From assembly GCA_027559495.1 (NCBI GenBank), contig JAMXSV010000029.1, positions 774,920 through 838,919 on the forward strand: DNA of 64,000 bases. The letters run 5' to 3'. The notes beneath the pieces are model-generated. The model worked only from the letters and a program-made list of their open reading frames with translations, made no database searches and was not told where the DNA came from. The DNA comes from Aurifilum marmelostoma (taxonomy: Eukaryota > Ascomycota > Sordariomycetes > Diaporthales > Cryphonectriaceae). Position numbers and translations under genes: made by a program. This document shows positions 46,287 to 57,543 of the stretch, one piece after another (positions within the stretch are counted from its first letter, which is position 1; each line of letters begins with the position of its first letter).

Positions 46287-49200
46287 TTATTGCAGCTTGC
46301 CTTGATCTGCATAGAGGATCCCTAGGTTGGTCACTATCTTGAGTATTAATGTGTGGTCAGGTCCCCATGCCTTCTCGTATCCCTGGAGCGCTCGCTGGTA
46401 CATATCTTCTGCTTGTTGCAGCTTCCCTTGATCTGCGTAGAGGGTCCCTAGGTTGTGTACTGTATGGAGTGTTGATGTGTGGTCAGGTCCCCATGCCTTC
46501 TCTTTCCCCTGGAGCGCTCGCTGGTACATATCTTCTGCTTGTTGCAGCTTCCCTTGATCTGCGTAGAGGGTCCCTAGGTTGTGTACTGTATGGAGTGTTG
46601 ATGTGTGGTCAGGTCCCCATGCCTTCTCGTATCCCTGGAGCGCTCGCTGGTACATATCTTCTGCTTGTTGCAGCTTGCCTTGATCTGCATAGAGATTCCC
46701 TAGGTTGTGTACTGTATCGAGTGTTGATGTGTGGTCAGGTCCCCATGCCTTCTCGTATCCCTGGAGCGCTCGCTGGTACATATCTTCCGCTTGTTGCAGC
46801 TTCCCTTGATTTGCGTAGAGATTCCCTAGGTTGTGTACTGTATGGAGTGTTGATGTGTGGTCAGGTCCCCATGCCTTCTCGTATCCCTGGAGCGCTCGCT
46901 GGTACATATCTTCCGCTTGTTGCAGCTTCCCTTGATTTGCGTAGAGATTCCCTAGGTTGTGTACTGTATGGAGTGTTGATGTGTGGTCAGGTCCCCATGC
47001 CTTCTCGTATCCCTGGAGCGCTCGCTGGTACATATCTTCCGCTTGTTGCAGCTTCTCTTGATCTGCATAGAGCTTCCCTAGATTGTTTACTGTATGGAGT
47101 GTTGATGTGTGGTCAGGTCCCCATGCCTTCTCGTATCCCTGGAGCGCTCGCTGGTACATATCTTCTGCTTGTTGCAGCTTCCCTTGATCTGCATAGAGCT
47201 TCCCTAGGTTGTGTACTGTATGGAGTGTTGATGTGTGGTCAGGTCCCCATGCCTTCTCGTATCCCTGGAGCGCTCGCTGGTACATATCTTCCGCTTGTTG
47301 CAGCTTCCCTTGATTTGCGTAGAGATTCCCTAGGTTGTTTACTGTATGGAGTGTTGATGTGTGGTCAGGTCCCCATGCCTTCTCTTTCCCCTGGAGCGCT
47401 CGCTGGTACATATCTTCTGCTTGTTGCAGCTTGCCTTGATCTGCATAGAGGTTCCCTAGATTGTTTACTGTATGGAGTGTTGATGTGTGGTCAGGTCCCC
47501 ATGCCTTCTCGTATCCCTGGAGCGCTCGCTGGTACATATCTTCAGCTTGTTGCAGCTTGCCTTGATCCTCGTAGAGGTTCCCTAGGTTATGAAACGCCCA
47601 CGCCATGTCCTCAATCCGAATTGGAGCTGCGGTGCAAAGTTTCATGGCATGGGGCAAAAGGCGTTTCTGAATCAACCAGAATTGAGCGGTGTCCTGTGAC
47701 GGAACCTGCGACGCAATACAGCCTAGCGCGAAGGCAGCTAGACTAGGATTCCAATCTTGATTCAGGATGTGGATTGTCCAACTGTGTACGCAGGCATGAA
47801 TGCCGTATCCCTTTTCTCCAGCCAGGCCAGTAGTCGCCACATGAGGTTCGACAAAGCCATAATCATTCAGCGTGCCGATAGCTGCGTTAAAGCTTAACTG
47901 ATCATTGAGCTCGTCCATCCATGCCGGGTGGTCCATGCTGGGACGCTGGAAAAGTCCGAACCATACGTCTTCGTTATCGAAATACGCCCACCATAAGAGC
48001 AGATGGGCCGCTAGTGGGCTATCTTCCTGGATATGCTCGTACGAGAGCTGCCACGTTGAGCATAGTGTGCGATCTTGATAAGAGCCTAGAGCCGGGGTGC
48101 TTGTGTGAAGTCTTGCCCACGATTGTTGATAGTGGCGCAAGTATTCATCGAAGCCGACAGGAACGTGCTTCAGATATGCCCCAGCAGTAGCAAGAGCCAA
48201 GGGGAGTCCGTCAAGTTTCTCCGCAAGCCTTCGAGCATCGGCATCTGTACTAGAGGTTAGAAGAGGAATCTTGGCGCCGTTATGAGAGTCCTACCGTGTT
48301 TCAAGCAACCTCGAACTGATGTTTTAGATAAGATCTCCAGACTTTCATCCATTGACTCGAGCTTCCTTATTCGAATGGAATGGCCTAGGTCAACGCGCGA
48401 CGCTCGTGTCGTGACAATGATCGACCCTTGATATGCCTCAGGCAAGAAGCGGTTAATGTCCACTCCGTCATCATCTGTTCTATCAGCCAATCTCGGGTTG
48501 TCAAAGTTATCGTAGATCAGCAGCCACCTAGTATTCTCTGGCAAGCTGAGCCAGGCTTTGACAGCTTCGGTGACCTGCTTGTGATCTTGTTGCAGATCTA
48601 GAGCGCTGAGACGACTGGCGCTGGGATGTTGACTTAATATCTGCCTCGCAACTCTGGTGAAGCTTTGCTGGATAGAATCTTCGTCCTTGATGTTCAACCA
48701 GAATATGGCGGAGTGCTCATCTCTGTATCGCTTCGCATACGTGATGGCGAGCTGCGTCTTGCCAATGCCGCCAAGACCGTGGAGGACGACGACGCGACGG
48801 CTCCCATCCGAATTGAGTTCTCTGCGCATCTCTTCAAGTTCTCGCTCTCTTGCCACGAAATGATGCACTTCAGGGACGTCGGACAGGCTAAAGGCTACCG
48901 AGAAATCGTTGTGTCGGGTCCCTGATCCGGTCAGTCTTCAAGCATACCTAGTTGTTGGAATCAAGAGTTTTCATTACCCTTTGTAGCTTTTTGGACGGCT
49001 TCTCGCAGTCTCTCCAAAGCATGTACTCGGCCTTCGCCGTATATGAGTGGCATGTGCACGTCAAAAATCCCCAGGAGCGAATATACCATGTCCTCCGCGT
49101 AACGCGTCTCCCGATTGCGGATCCACACCTCCCGTTCTTTAGTGGGGAAGTTGGACAAAGGAGTGCCGCGAAGAGCACTCGCAGGGATACGTGTGACATC

Positions 49201-49719
49201 GCGTATCTGAGGCTCCAAAGACCCCTTGTCACCTAGGAATACGCCTTCTCTAGAGAAGAATTCCACTGATGCCGGAGCGATGAGCTCCTGGAGTGTCCAC
49301 CCACGGGTGAACCATCTGCTTTTTTGAAAGGTCCCGTCTCGAAGCACGCCGTGTTGCTCCCCAGGCGCTGTAGGAGTTGAGACGTCTGTCAGATAGACGT
49401 AGCATCTCTTGGCATCGCGATACCATCGAAACATGCTGTTTATCGCAGTTTGGAGCTCGGCACTGTCTGACTTATCAATGCAGCAGGTATCGACCCAAAA
49501 ATGTTGCAACTTGTCTTGGCTCGCTTGTTCAGCGCAGAATTTGATCTTTTCGAAGCCTAGCTTGCACTCCCACTCGTCCCTTGGCCGTGCCAGGTCTGCG
49601 AAAGTCACTTCTTCTGGGCCCCATGTATGGGAAAGGATCGCGTAAGGAGGAACTTCCTTGCCAGTGAGGTCAAGGGTGAGGCTGTAATTGCCAGTGTCGT
49701 CGCGTTGTAGTAGCCGCAT
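46287..49719 (-). CDS. HET - NB-ARC - TPR NLR-like protein (heterokaryon-incompatibility type)
   Basis: Exons 48978-49719, 48295-48921 and 46287-48244 (introns of 56 and 50 bp, in phase) encode 1108 aa. Start MRLLQRDDTGNYSLTLDL. The HET domain shows YAILSHTWGPEEVTFADL, FWVDTCCIDKSDSAELQ and RGWTLQELIAPASVEFF. The NB-ARC domain follows with HHFVARERELEEM, P-loop HGLGGIGKTQLAITYA, Walker B WLLIYDNFD, IIVTTRAS, and GLPLALATAGAYL. The C-terminus has about eleven TPR units of 42 residues (EDMYQRALQGYEKAWGPDHT), ten of them nearly identical. HET domains trigger cell death in vegetative incompatibility and the NB-ARC/TPR part is the sensor. The protein stops in mid-TPR, 5 bp from LTR copy B, so the 3' end may be truncated. 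Confidence 0.93.
46330..47590 (-). repeat. Ten tandem 126-bp TPR-encoding units
   Basis: The 42-codon unit (GYEKAWGPDHTSTLHTVHNL, then GNLYADQGKLQQAEDMYQRA) is repeated ten times. Variation is restricted to a few positions: Tyr/Lys after QG, Asn/His after TV, Asn/Lys/Thr before LYA, and Asp/Asn after LYA. The last unit diverges (TLILKIVTNLGILYADQ). Confidence 0.95.
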
Positions 49720-50999
49720 GGTCGTGCTTCGAAGCGAATCCACGCGCGGTATGCAAGCGAAGATTCTGAGATCGGATGACTCTGTTTGTTGCAATTTGCT
49801 GGCGTTATATTCTAGTTTATGCCGAGCACTGATCAGCTTGGTTTGTCTGGAGTTGCGGATGAGGGTTGTAGAAGCAGAATGCTAAAGGTTGTGGTGTGTC
49901 CGGGAGGCCTCTCAGCGGTGCCGCTAGCCCCAAAAGCGGGGTACAGTAATAAGCGTTGTGATGTGGCATAAAAAGGCTTCACGGTAGTAGTACATTTCAG
50001 GGCGAAAGCTGCAAAAACTTCTTATTGGCTCGACGGTATGCTTCACGCAACATGCAGCTTACAGAACAGGCTGCGGACGCTGGCGGATCAGCAAGTGTTG
50101 AGATTACTGCCTAAAATCTCACCAAGCAACAAGGGGACGCGTTATCAGCCCAATAAGCAAGCTTACGATCAACACTTTTACTTTAGCGGAACGAGTGTAA
50201 TGCAAAGGAAGAAAACCCAAACCGTTCTAGCGAGGAGGAAATGGCCCAGCCATCCGCAGTCTACTTATGCATGATCATAGCCAGCTTAGGAGGGTTGGCC
50301 GTGCTATGAGCAGTGCGTGCCATTCATGTCGACCATTGGACCACAGCTAAGCCTTCGCAGCCTCAATTTATCCAAGTGCAATAAGAAATGCTATGCTGAA
50401 TGACGATATCTTCCTTGTTTGCCTAGAGCTGAGGCTTGGAGTCCCGAAGAGGTGGGAGGGGGAAAGGGAAGAGTGTAGCCGCTGTCATCAAATTTTTTTT
50501 TTTTTTGAGTTCGAGTTGGGTCGAGCGTGCCTTGATGTCTTCACCGTACTAAATGACATCTTGGTAAAAAGAAATAATAATAAAAAAGGCGTTATTGGTG
50601 CCCTCCTTGTCAGAACGAAAAGTGTTCACCAGATAGTAGTCCATGGATCAAATGGGGCTCTTGGGGTGACTTTCCTGTTGATTTTCATTGGGTTTCGCCT
50701 CGATGAAGGCAATGTAAGACGTTACTAGGAAGTCGAGTGAAAATGTGAAATATTCTGTAGCCAACAAAAGGAGGCAGATGAGGGTCCATGGGTAGAACTC
50801 TAGATTCATCAATGTTTTGAAGGAAAAGGAAAGGAGAGGGCTAAAAACCACTCAGGTGGTCAGCAAGGCTTATCACAGACAGCGCTGGCGCAGGCGCGTC
50901 CAGACACGTACAGGCCAATGACTTCCAGGCCTAGCACTTGATACTATAACTCCTGATTTTCCAATTTCTCGTCCGAAAGCCGCTGCATGAATTCCTCAC
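49720..50999. other. 1.3-kb intergenic region, nothing recognised
   Basis: This lies between the HET gene start and the stop of the Zn2Cys6 gene. It contains a T14 run near 50490-50504 and no convincing gene. Confidence 0.45.
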
Positions 51000-52913
51000 C
51001 TATATGATGTCCTGCACTTTGTCTTGTCTCCATCTCGTATGCACTGGCATTGGCGGTAAGGGGTATTTCCGCACCATGGCCTGTCGAATCCTAAATCGTT
51101 CTCCGATCACGTCCAGGCTGATATCAGCCCTCCGTCTCTGCTCATTGATCATTGATGGCAGCCCTCGGACCAGACTGATGGCGGCAAGCAGCCGAAGTGC
51201 ATCAGCCCAGCAGGTTACGACCTGGCCCCGTCGGCTGCGTTCGCCACCGCTCCTCAAACTCGCGCCATGTGGCATAGCATGAAACACGTCGCTCGCGGCG
51301 TTCAGCACCTCGTCTCCCATCCGACGGATCTTGCGCAGGCTGACGGCTCGCTCACCTCGCAGGTTGTCCAGCTCCTGGCCCGAGAAGATGACGCCAGCGT
51401 CCACATCGTCGACAGCATTGACCAGTAGGATCAGGTGGTGGCGCAGCTTGATCGCTGCCATCCTGTGGATGGTCCACATATGAAGTTCAGCTGCTCGCGA
51501 GCCGTCCGGCAGGCTCTCCAGCGTGTAAGTGACCTCCAAACTCCGTGCCTGCGAGATGAGGTCCCTCACCACTTCAATTCCAATGTCGCCTGGGCTCTCC
51601 ATGGCATGCAATAGGCGATTAATCCGGCTCGAGATTGTAGTTGCCTGATAGACATACCGGCTGACCAAGAAGGGAACCATGTCTGTTGGCTGCAGGCTCG
51701 AGGCGATGGCGTCGAGCCAAACCGGCACGTCCTCGAGTAGAGCTTGGTTCGTGAGGATATAGCTGCTTTGCTGGCGGAGGCAAGGACGTCAGGTTTTCTT
51801 CCATGTGAAACAACTCTTCTGTGGACAGGATGAAAGTGTGACTTGCGATGGTGCTCAAAGCTACCCAGAAAAGATTTCTTCCCTCTCTTGTCGTCAGCTG
51901 CCCGAGGCCTCTGAGTCGGAGCATGCTTGCCAAGCCCTGTGCGTGGATGTACCAAGCAGCTGGTCCTCGGCCCCATGCCCCATCCAGTGGGCGCATGGTC
52001 ATGGGAGATGCTGTGATAACCTGGAGTCATCGCGACAAACTCATAAAGTCAGTCCTGGGGTTTGCTAGGATTGGGAGCACATGCTGGGTGAACCCATACC
52101 TCGTAGTTCCCAAGCAGCCATACCGCAGCCAATGTTGCATCCTCAGATCTGCGGCCGGGATCACGCAAGGATTCATTCACTGCATGCAGGGCCGAACCAT
52201 ATAGGCGAGAGGGCCGATGAGCCGGTATGAAGCTGTCGCTTGCGTGGTTCCTGACATAGGCGTCCGTGAAAGCCTCGACGGCAAGCTTGAGACATCCATT
52301 ACTCCGCTCGAGGAGAAGTCCCGGCAGGAAGTCGTGGTAGCCAAAGTGCTGTGTCGAGGGGCTCGACGAGGCAGAGCGTGCAGTGTACTGTTCCAAGAGC
52401 AAGGGAACAGCGTGAGTGCTTAACGTCTCTGGCAGGGCGAGGAGGAGCGGCGGCTCCCACCGAAGCTCAGACGGCGGGAGGGAGCTATCAGCTTGAGAGG
52501 AACCACTCGGGCCCGCCGGCTGCGTCCTCGATCTGGCAACGATGGGGTCCGCGGCCATGCCCCGTGCTGCAAATGCGACAGCAGCTGCCGCAGTCTTAGC
52601 AGTCCCAGTCCTCTCTACGCGCCTCCGTTCCGGCTTGCCCTGTGACCTTTCTAGTGAGGAGATGTCCTCGTTCTGAAACATAAGGTCTGAAAATGCTCGA
52701 TATCCGGGACAGTCCTCGCCGTATCTTAGACATCGTAGGCAGGACGGTTTAGTCAGGTCGCACTGATCACGTCGAATCTCTCAGCCTTGGTGGGGAAAAA
52801 AACATGGCAATGCTGTGACTGCGGCGGCAGAATGAATACGACGTCTTGCGTACCTTGACTCTTCTCCTTCGGCAGAGATGACAGTCCCGGCTTGGCCTTC
52901 CGGTATTAGGCAT
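51000..52913 (-). CDS. Zn2Cys6 fungal transcription factor
   Basis: Exons 52854-52913, 52100-52762, 51815-52020 and 51000-51762 join in phase to 563 aa. The binuclear cluster is split by intron 1: MPNTGRPSRDCHLCRRRRVK, then CDLTKPSCLRCLRYGEDC, with six cysteines at family spacing. The middle region has TLSTHAVPLLLEQYT and TLAAVWLLGNYEVITAS. The region WYIHAQGLASMLRLRGLGQL, then TREGRNLFWVALS and LLEDVPVWLDAIASSLQ, is typical of the Fungal_trans_2-like regulatory half. Intron 3 (51763-51814) has a weak GTTGTT donor but a good CTGAC branch and CAG end, and it removes the need for a frameshift. A nuclear regulator; targets unknown. Confidence 0.87.
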
Positions 52914-53205
52914 GTCGCTGCCAGTGATGAGTTTGAACAGATCAAACAAGGACGAGAGCAGGTAACGAATGAGATTTGCGTGGAATCACATGTCCTCAGC
53001 TGAGCCATGTGGCAGCGTGCCCGGCCGTGCGCTGATTTGCAACGGTGAATGCCACGCCTTGTATATGAAAAGCAAGACGAAGACGCTTGCGCCGCAGCGG
53101 CCTCCACCCAAAAATAGTGTTTACGTCAGCTGAACTTCTCCTCCTGTAAGTACAGCCTTCCGTGGATTGGCATTTGTGGCACAAGTTATGCCCGCTTCGG
53201 TTTTA

Positions 53206-53811
53206 CTCCCAGGTGTGTTCAAGTGGTATTCCCCACATTTAGTTTTTTGGCCCCCAAACTTTTGAGCCGAATGCATCTTCGATTATTTTCGTCGTTGAAA
53301 ATCCAGCTATTTTCACATTTTTATCTTCCTTATTATTCTAACCCAAATTTAAAAAAATATATTTAAATTAAGCAAATAGTTAGAAATAAAATAATACTAT
53401 TTACTTAATATTAGCTATTAAATTAATATTGTAAAGTTAAGAAGAGTATATTTAGGAAATTTGAAGGGGCAAAGAGCGATTGAGTTAACTTTCGAATTTA
53501 GTGCTTCGATGTTAGTCTTCTCTTGCTCGATGCGACACAAAACAGATATTTGCACTTCAACTATCTAAAATATTCAAATTAATCCAGCACTCTACCAGAA
53601 TCTAATATAAAAAAACTAAATAAGTAGTTTTATTCTAAAATAGCTAAATATATATATAATGAATTTTATTTTTTTATAGCCTTAAAGTTAGCTATATATA
53701 TATTGAAAAAGTCTGGTTTTGCTATAATAGAAAAAAAAAGGTGCATTTGGCTTAAAAGTTTGGGGGCCAAAAAACTAAATGTGGGGAATACCACTTGAAC
53801 ACACCTGGGAG
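53206..53811. mobile_element. 606-bp MITE with about 70-bp terminal inverted repeats and TA target duplication
   Basis: The ends are CTCCCAGGTGTG...CACACCTGGGAG. The inverted repeats extend about 70 bp (53206-53275 and 53742-53811) with three mismatches. The element is bounded on both sides by TA (53204-53205 and 53812-53813), the target choice of Tc1/mariner elements. The interior is very AT-rich and non-coding. It lies about 290 bp upstream of the Zn2Cys6 start codon. Confidence 0.93.
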
Positions 53812-54016
53812 TACCCCACAAATGTCATTACAGTACTGTATCCGTATCGTTCGTGCCAGAAACAGCCGCCGCAGTTGCTGCTTGGAATTTGCCGATGTTA
53901 GACTCGGTCACGACTCAATTTTCCATATTGAACGAGCTTCAATTTTCCCATTTTCGGGGCTCTTGTGCCTTTGTCTCGCCGTGCACCTGTCAGAATTACT
54001 ATGCACTTCTCGAAAG

Positions 54017-54931
54017 CTACGAAACAAAGACCGAAAGCACCGCTGCATATGCCGCAGACACAGCCATCATCTCCGCATTGGAAACCCTCAACATGACCGC
54101 TATCGAACATGAGAAGCCCAGAATCCAGACTACGACAATAATCAGTTGTGTATGCCGCGGTAGATCAATCGACAAAATGATCAGCGGAATAATAAGAAAC
54201 ACGCCTGTCATGATCGCAGTGATGATGCGACCTAGTATCGATGCTATGAGAGCAGAGTTGTTGAAGGACCAGAGACGAGGTCCATCGAAGACACTAGGGC
54301 CATCGATGTTGTTCTGCGCTCGAGAAGACAGGCTTCGGTACTTGAGATCCCGCAGCTGACGATGAATCCAGCGCTGGAATGGATCTGTCCGTGCTCGTGG
54401 ACTGAGATCTGTTCTGATCAACCTTGTCTTGTATATCTCAGTCAGGGTTAGATCCGTTCGCGCGCTGGCCTGCTTCATATCGTCGAGAAGCGAGCATGTC
54501 TCCATAGACATTATAGTATTGAAGGCGATCAAGCCTTCATCTGTTGGAGAAGAGTCTGTTAGTTGTGGTGCACACCCGGGCTCGCATTCTTGCTGCGACG
54601 TACCGTATTGTTTGAGGAGGTCTCGCAGTTCCAGCACTAACTCCCGCGTGATAGATTCGCTGATATCAGGAACGTGCTGATCTCTTTTGCTGTCTTGTAA
54701 TCCTAGCCTGTCCCGAGGCGAGATGTCATAGTCTAGACGGAGACCAGCTTGGTATATTTGACGATCTTTCCTGGCAATCTCAGCTTCCAGAAATCGGAGA
54801 TTAAGTAGATGGGTAGTCTTGAAACGGCGGAAGCCATGAAGGGTGGAGTTGTTATCGTCGGTAGCGGTACGCCAATGCTGGTAGAACCCATCTCCCACGT
54901 CTGTGGTTTGGCGTTGTTCTAGGTTGGCCAT
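54017..54931 (-). CDS. DUF6594-type membrane protein
   Basis: Exons 54604-54931 and 54017-54540 encode 283 aa after removal of a 63-bp intron (GTACGT...CTAAC...CAACAG). The intron is a multiple of three and would otherwise insert a Cys/Pro-rich stretch. The soluble N-terminal part has HLLNLRFLEAEIARKDRQIY and a helical segment LLDDMKQ. Three C-terminal membrane segments follow: AIMTGVFLIIPLIIL, LIIVVVWILGFSCSIAVML and MMAVSAAYAAVLSVFVS. This layout, a helical cytosolic domain with a three-helix C-terminal anchor, is that of the fungal DUF6594 family, which is expanded in filamentous ascomycetes and has no known function. Confidence 0.8.
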   Translation of the reverse strand: MANLEQRQTTDVGDGFYQHWRTATDDNNSTLHGFRRFKTTHLLNLRFLEAEIARKDRQIYQAGLRLDYDISPRDRLGLQDSKRDQHVPDISESITRELVLELRDLLKQYGTSQQECEPGCAPQLTDSSPTDEGLIAFNTIMSMETCSLLDDMKQASARTDLTLTEIYKTRLIRTDLSPRARTDPFQRWIHRQLRDLKYRSLSSRAQNNIDGPSVFDGPRLWSFNNSALIASILGRIITAIMTGVFLIIPLIILSIDLPRHTQLIIVVVWILGFSCSIAVMLRVSNAEMMAVSAAYAAVLSVFVS

Positions 54932-55993
54932 GACTGCCGGCTGCTACGTCAGGACTGAGGATTCCAACCCAAGGAGTCAAAACAAGCGGGTTCGAGAAAG
55001 TTGATCAGGTTCTCGATTCTCTTTTCGAGGAGATCTGAGGCCATGTATATGTTGTTGGCTGTGTTTGGCCACACCATTGAGAGGCTGCTGCAAGCAAGTG
55101 GGCATAACCAACAACCCGCACCTCGCCACACTCCACAGACAAGCACATTCATGACACCTCTTGGCCTGGCTGTGCCAAGTGTGCCTACGGTGCGAATTGA
55201 ACAGGGTTGCAGTGAATGCAACATTTTTGCTGCATGTTGGAACCACGATCAGGCAACAGTCAGGGAGCTCTGTGAATGTGATCAATTCAGATCAAGGATA
55301 CGTACTTCGGTACTCAAGTACCTACTGGGCAAATCGCTTCGGTCTGCTGCACTCATTATTTTCAAGTCGATGTTACTTTGTGAATTACCACAGAGCGCCC
55401 GCGTGGGTCGCAGCCTCCCGACCCCACTTTCCCACCCGCGTCTCGACAACAGCCCATTTTTTCAGCGTCCAATCAAATTGCAACTACTGTCTCGATGTTA
55501 CCAAGTATCTAGGGCCCCCCTGTCACGACGGCGCGTAACAAGGTGCAGCAACACCTGGAGCGCTTAAATAAATGGAACACATGACATATCAAGTCAGAAA
55601 CATGCGCGAGGGAACAAACCTTGAGTTGGCATGCAGGCCGACCTGCTTCGCCCAAAACTATACTAAAAATAGAGACACAAGCGGCTAATGTGCAGAAGCA
55701 GAGGCGAAAGGAAGCGGAAAGCGACGAAGTAGAGAAAGGCGCAGCAGGTCATTGTAAGACTTGTCCACGATGCCTCTTCACTGCTTGCCCGGATCCCCCA
55801 GTTTAAATGCTGGAGAAGGTTTATACAAGTGCCTCTGGTAGTTCCATCGGATTTCTATTCAAAGTACGTATGTACTCTTAGGTTTCAATCATTCTCGCCC
55901 TACCACAACACCTTTTCTTGGGCCCTTGTGATCCAGCTTACAGTTTACTACTTGTTACACAGTCATCTGCTCAGAGGCGACAGACAGCAAGTG
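54932..55993. other. Intergenic region, nothing recognised
   Basis: This is divergent upstream DNA between the DUF6594 gene and the PNP-NB-ARC relic. No gene is supported. Confidence 0.4.
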
Positions 55994-57543
55994 ATGGCAC
56001 AAAGGAGGCTGCACCGGACAGATTACCACGTTGCCTGGATCTGTCCCGTGGCAAGCCTCGATCTAATGCCGTCGCGCCTGATGCTAGACGAGGAACACCA
56101 ATCCCCCCTCTTACGATGAAACTCACGACGATAACACATACATTTGTGGCACCCTCGCGAGCCACAATGTCGTGCTCGCTACCTGTCCCGAAGGCATGAC
56201 GGGCAATGTCATGTCGCAGCCTCACTCTTCAGAACATTCCCAAATATTAGGATGACAATCTTGGTTGGCACAGGCGGCGGCGTGCCCCAGCCTGGCCCTC
56301 CAAGTAATCCCATAGAGGATGTGCACTTGGGAGATGTCGTAGTTGGATGGCCCGGTGACGGGAGGCCAGCTTGTGTTTATTTCGAGTCGGGAAGAACGAA
56401 GGTCAACGGGGAGTTTGAGCTGCTCGGCACTATAGACAATCCCGACCGGGCCCTCCTGAGTGCGCTGGCCATACTAACGTCAGATCACGAGGTGGGTATG
56501 GCGGACTTTGACAGTCATCTTGCAAAGCTGCGGCAACACGACCCGGCCATGTTCTCGCATCCCGGACTTGAACACGATGTTCTCTTTCAACCCAGTGCTC
56601 AGCATCTGGGAGAGTACGGAAGCAGCTGCACCACCTGCAGCCGCATTCCATCCCACCATGTTCACAGACCAGAACGGACCTCGCAGCACTCAGAACAATT
56701 CATCTTCCACCAAGGAAGAATTGCTAGCGGCAATTCAGTTATACAGGATGGAATCAGGAGAGACCAGATCAGCGACCTTTGTGGCGGCGTCTATTGCATC
56801 GAGATGGAAGCAGCAGGGGTAGGGGTGAACAGACCTTGTTTGGTCATACGGGGCATATCCAATTATGCCGACTCGCACAAGAACGATACCTGGAGACACT
56901 ATGCGGCGGGAAAAGCAGCAGTCTTTGCTCGCGTGCTGCTTGGTAAGATCCAGCCGAACAGGCCCACCGGTATGAAGACCATGATCAAAAGTCAGTCTCA
57001 ATCTCTCGGAATGAAGAAGCCGCAGACTTTGGATACATACTCTGTGAAATTGGCTAGGTCCTTTCGCTGACTTGATTAGGGCAACCCTATTGGCTCGTCC
57101 CTTTCGACCGTGATGAAGATTTTGTCGGCCATAATGGTGTCCTTCAGCAGCTGCTGGAGAAGACCTCGGTTGCAAATAGCAACGACTGTCAAAATACCGC
57201 TTTTAAAAAATTGGGTCAAGCCGGTGAGGCTCAGATCGCCCTCGAGGCAGCTTATCGGATCCGTGAAGAGCATCCTAAGTCCTCTGTCTTCTGGGTTACA
57301 GCAGTCGACGCGAGTATGCTGGAGAGAATCTACCGAGATTTCGATGGCTTGCACAAGTCTGATGGAAATAGCGAGGATAACGCAAACATTAGAGCCCTAG
57401 TTAAAGCGACGCTGAACAACAGCAGTGCTGGCGAGGGGCTTTTGATTGTCGATAATGCCGATGACTCTCAGCTCGTGTTCGACAGCCAAGCACTGTTGAA
57501 TTTCTACCTAAACGCATCGCGGTCCCCTGCCTCTCGTTCCTAG
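55994..57543 (+). pseudogene. Decayed NLR-like gene: PNP domain - degenerate NB-ARC
   Basis: Pieces in several frames read as one protein. They are DYHVAWICPVASLDLMPSRL and MLDEEH, then NTYICGTLASHNVVLATCPE, then FRTFPNIRMTILVGTGGGVP and GDVVVGWPGDGRPACVYFES. Next come CIEMEAAGVGVNRPCLVIRG and ISNYADSHKNDTWRHYAAGK. This is the phosphorylase (PNP_UDP_1) sensor-type domain common at fungal NLR N-termini. An NB-ARC follows after a likely intron: VPFDRDEDFVGHNGVL, IALEAAYRIREEHPKSSVFW and LLIVDNADD. The P-loop is degraded to KLGQAGEAQIALE, lacking the Gly-Lys-Thr. Frames break near 56103-56108 (C6 run) and near 56205-56215, and the gene ends at 57543 with no repeats. It is almost certainly inactive. 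Confidence 0.82.

Noticed and set aside
46349..47746. 465-aa plus-strand open frame opposite the TPR repeats
   Set aside because: It mirrors the 126-bp periodicity of the real minus-strand gene. The repeat length is a multiple of three, so the antisense frame stays open by arithmetic.
51763..51814. Frameshift in the Zn2Cys6 gene
   Set aside because: A 52-bp intron with a weak GTTGTT donor but good branch and acceptor restores the frame and the expected protein sequence.
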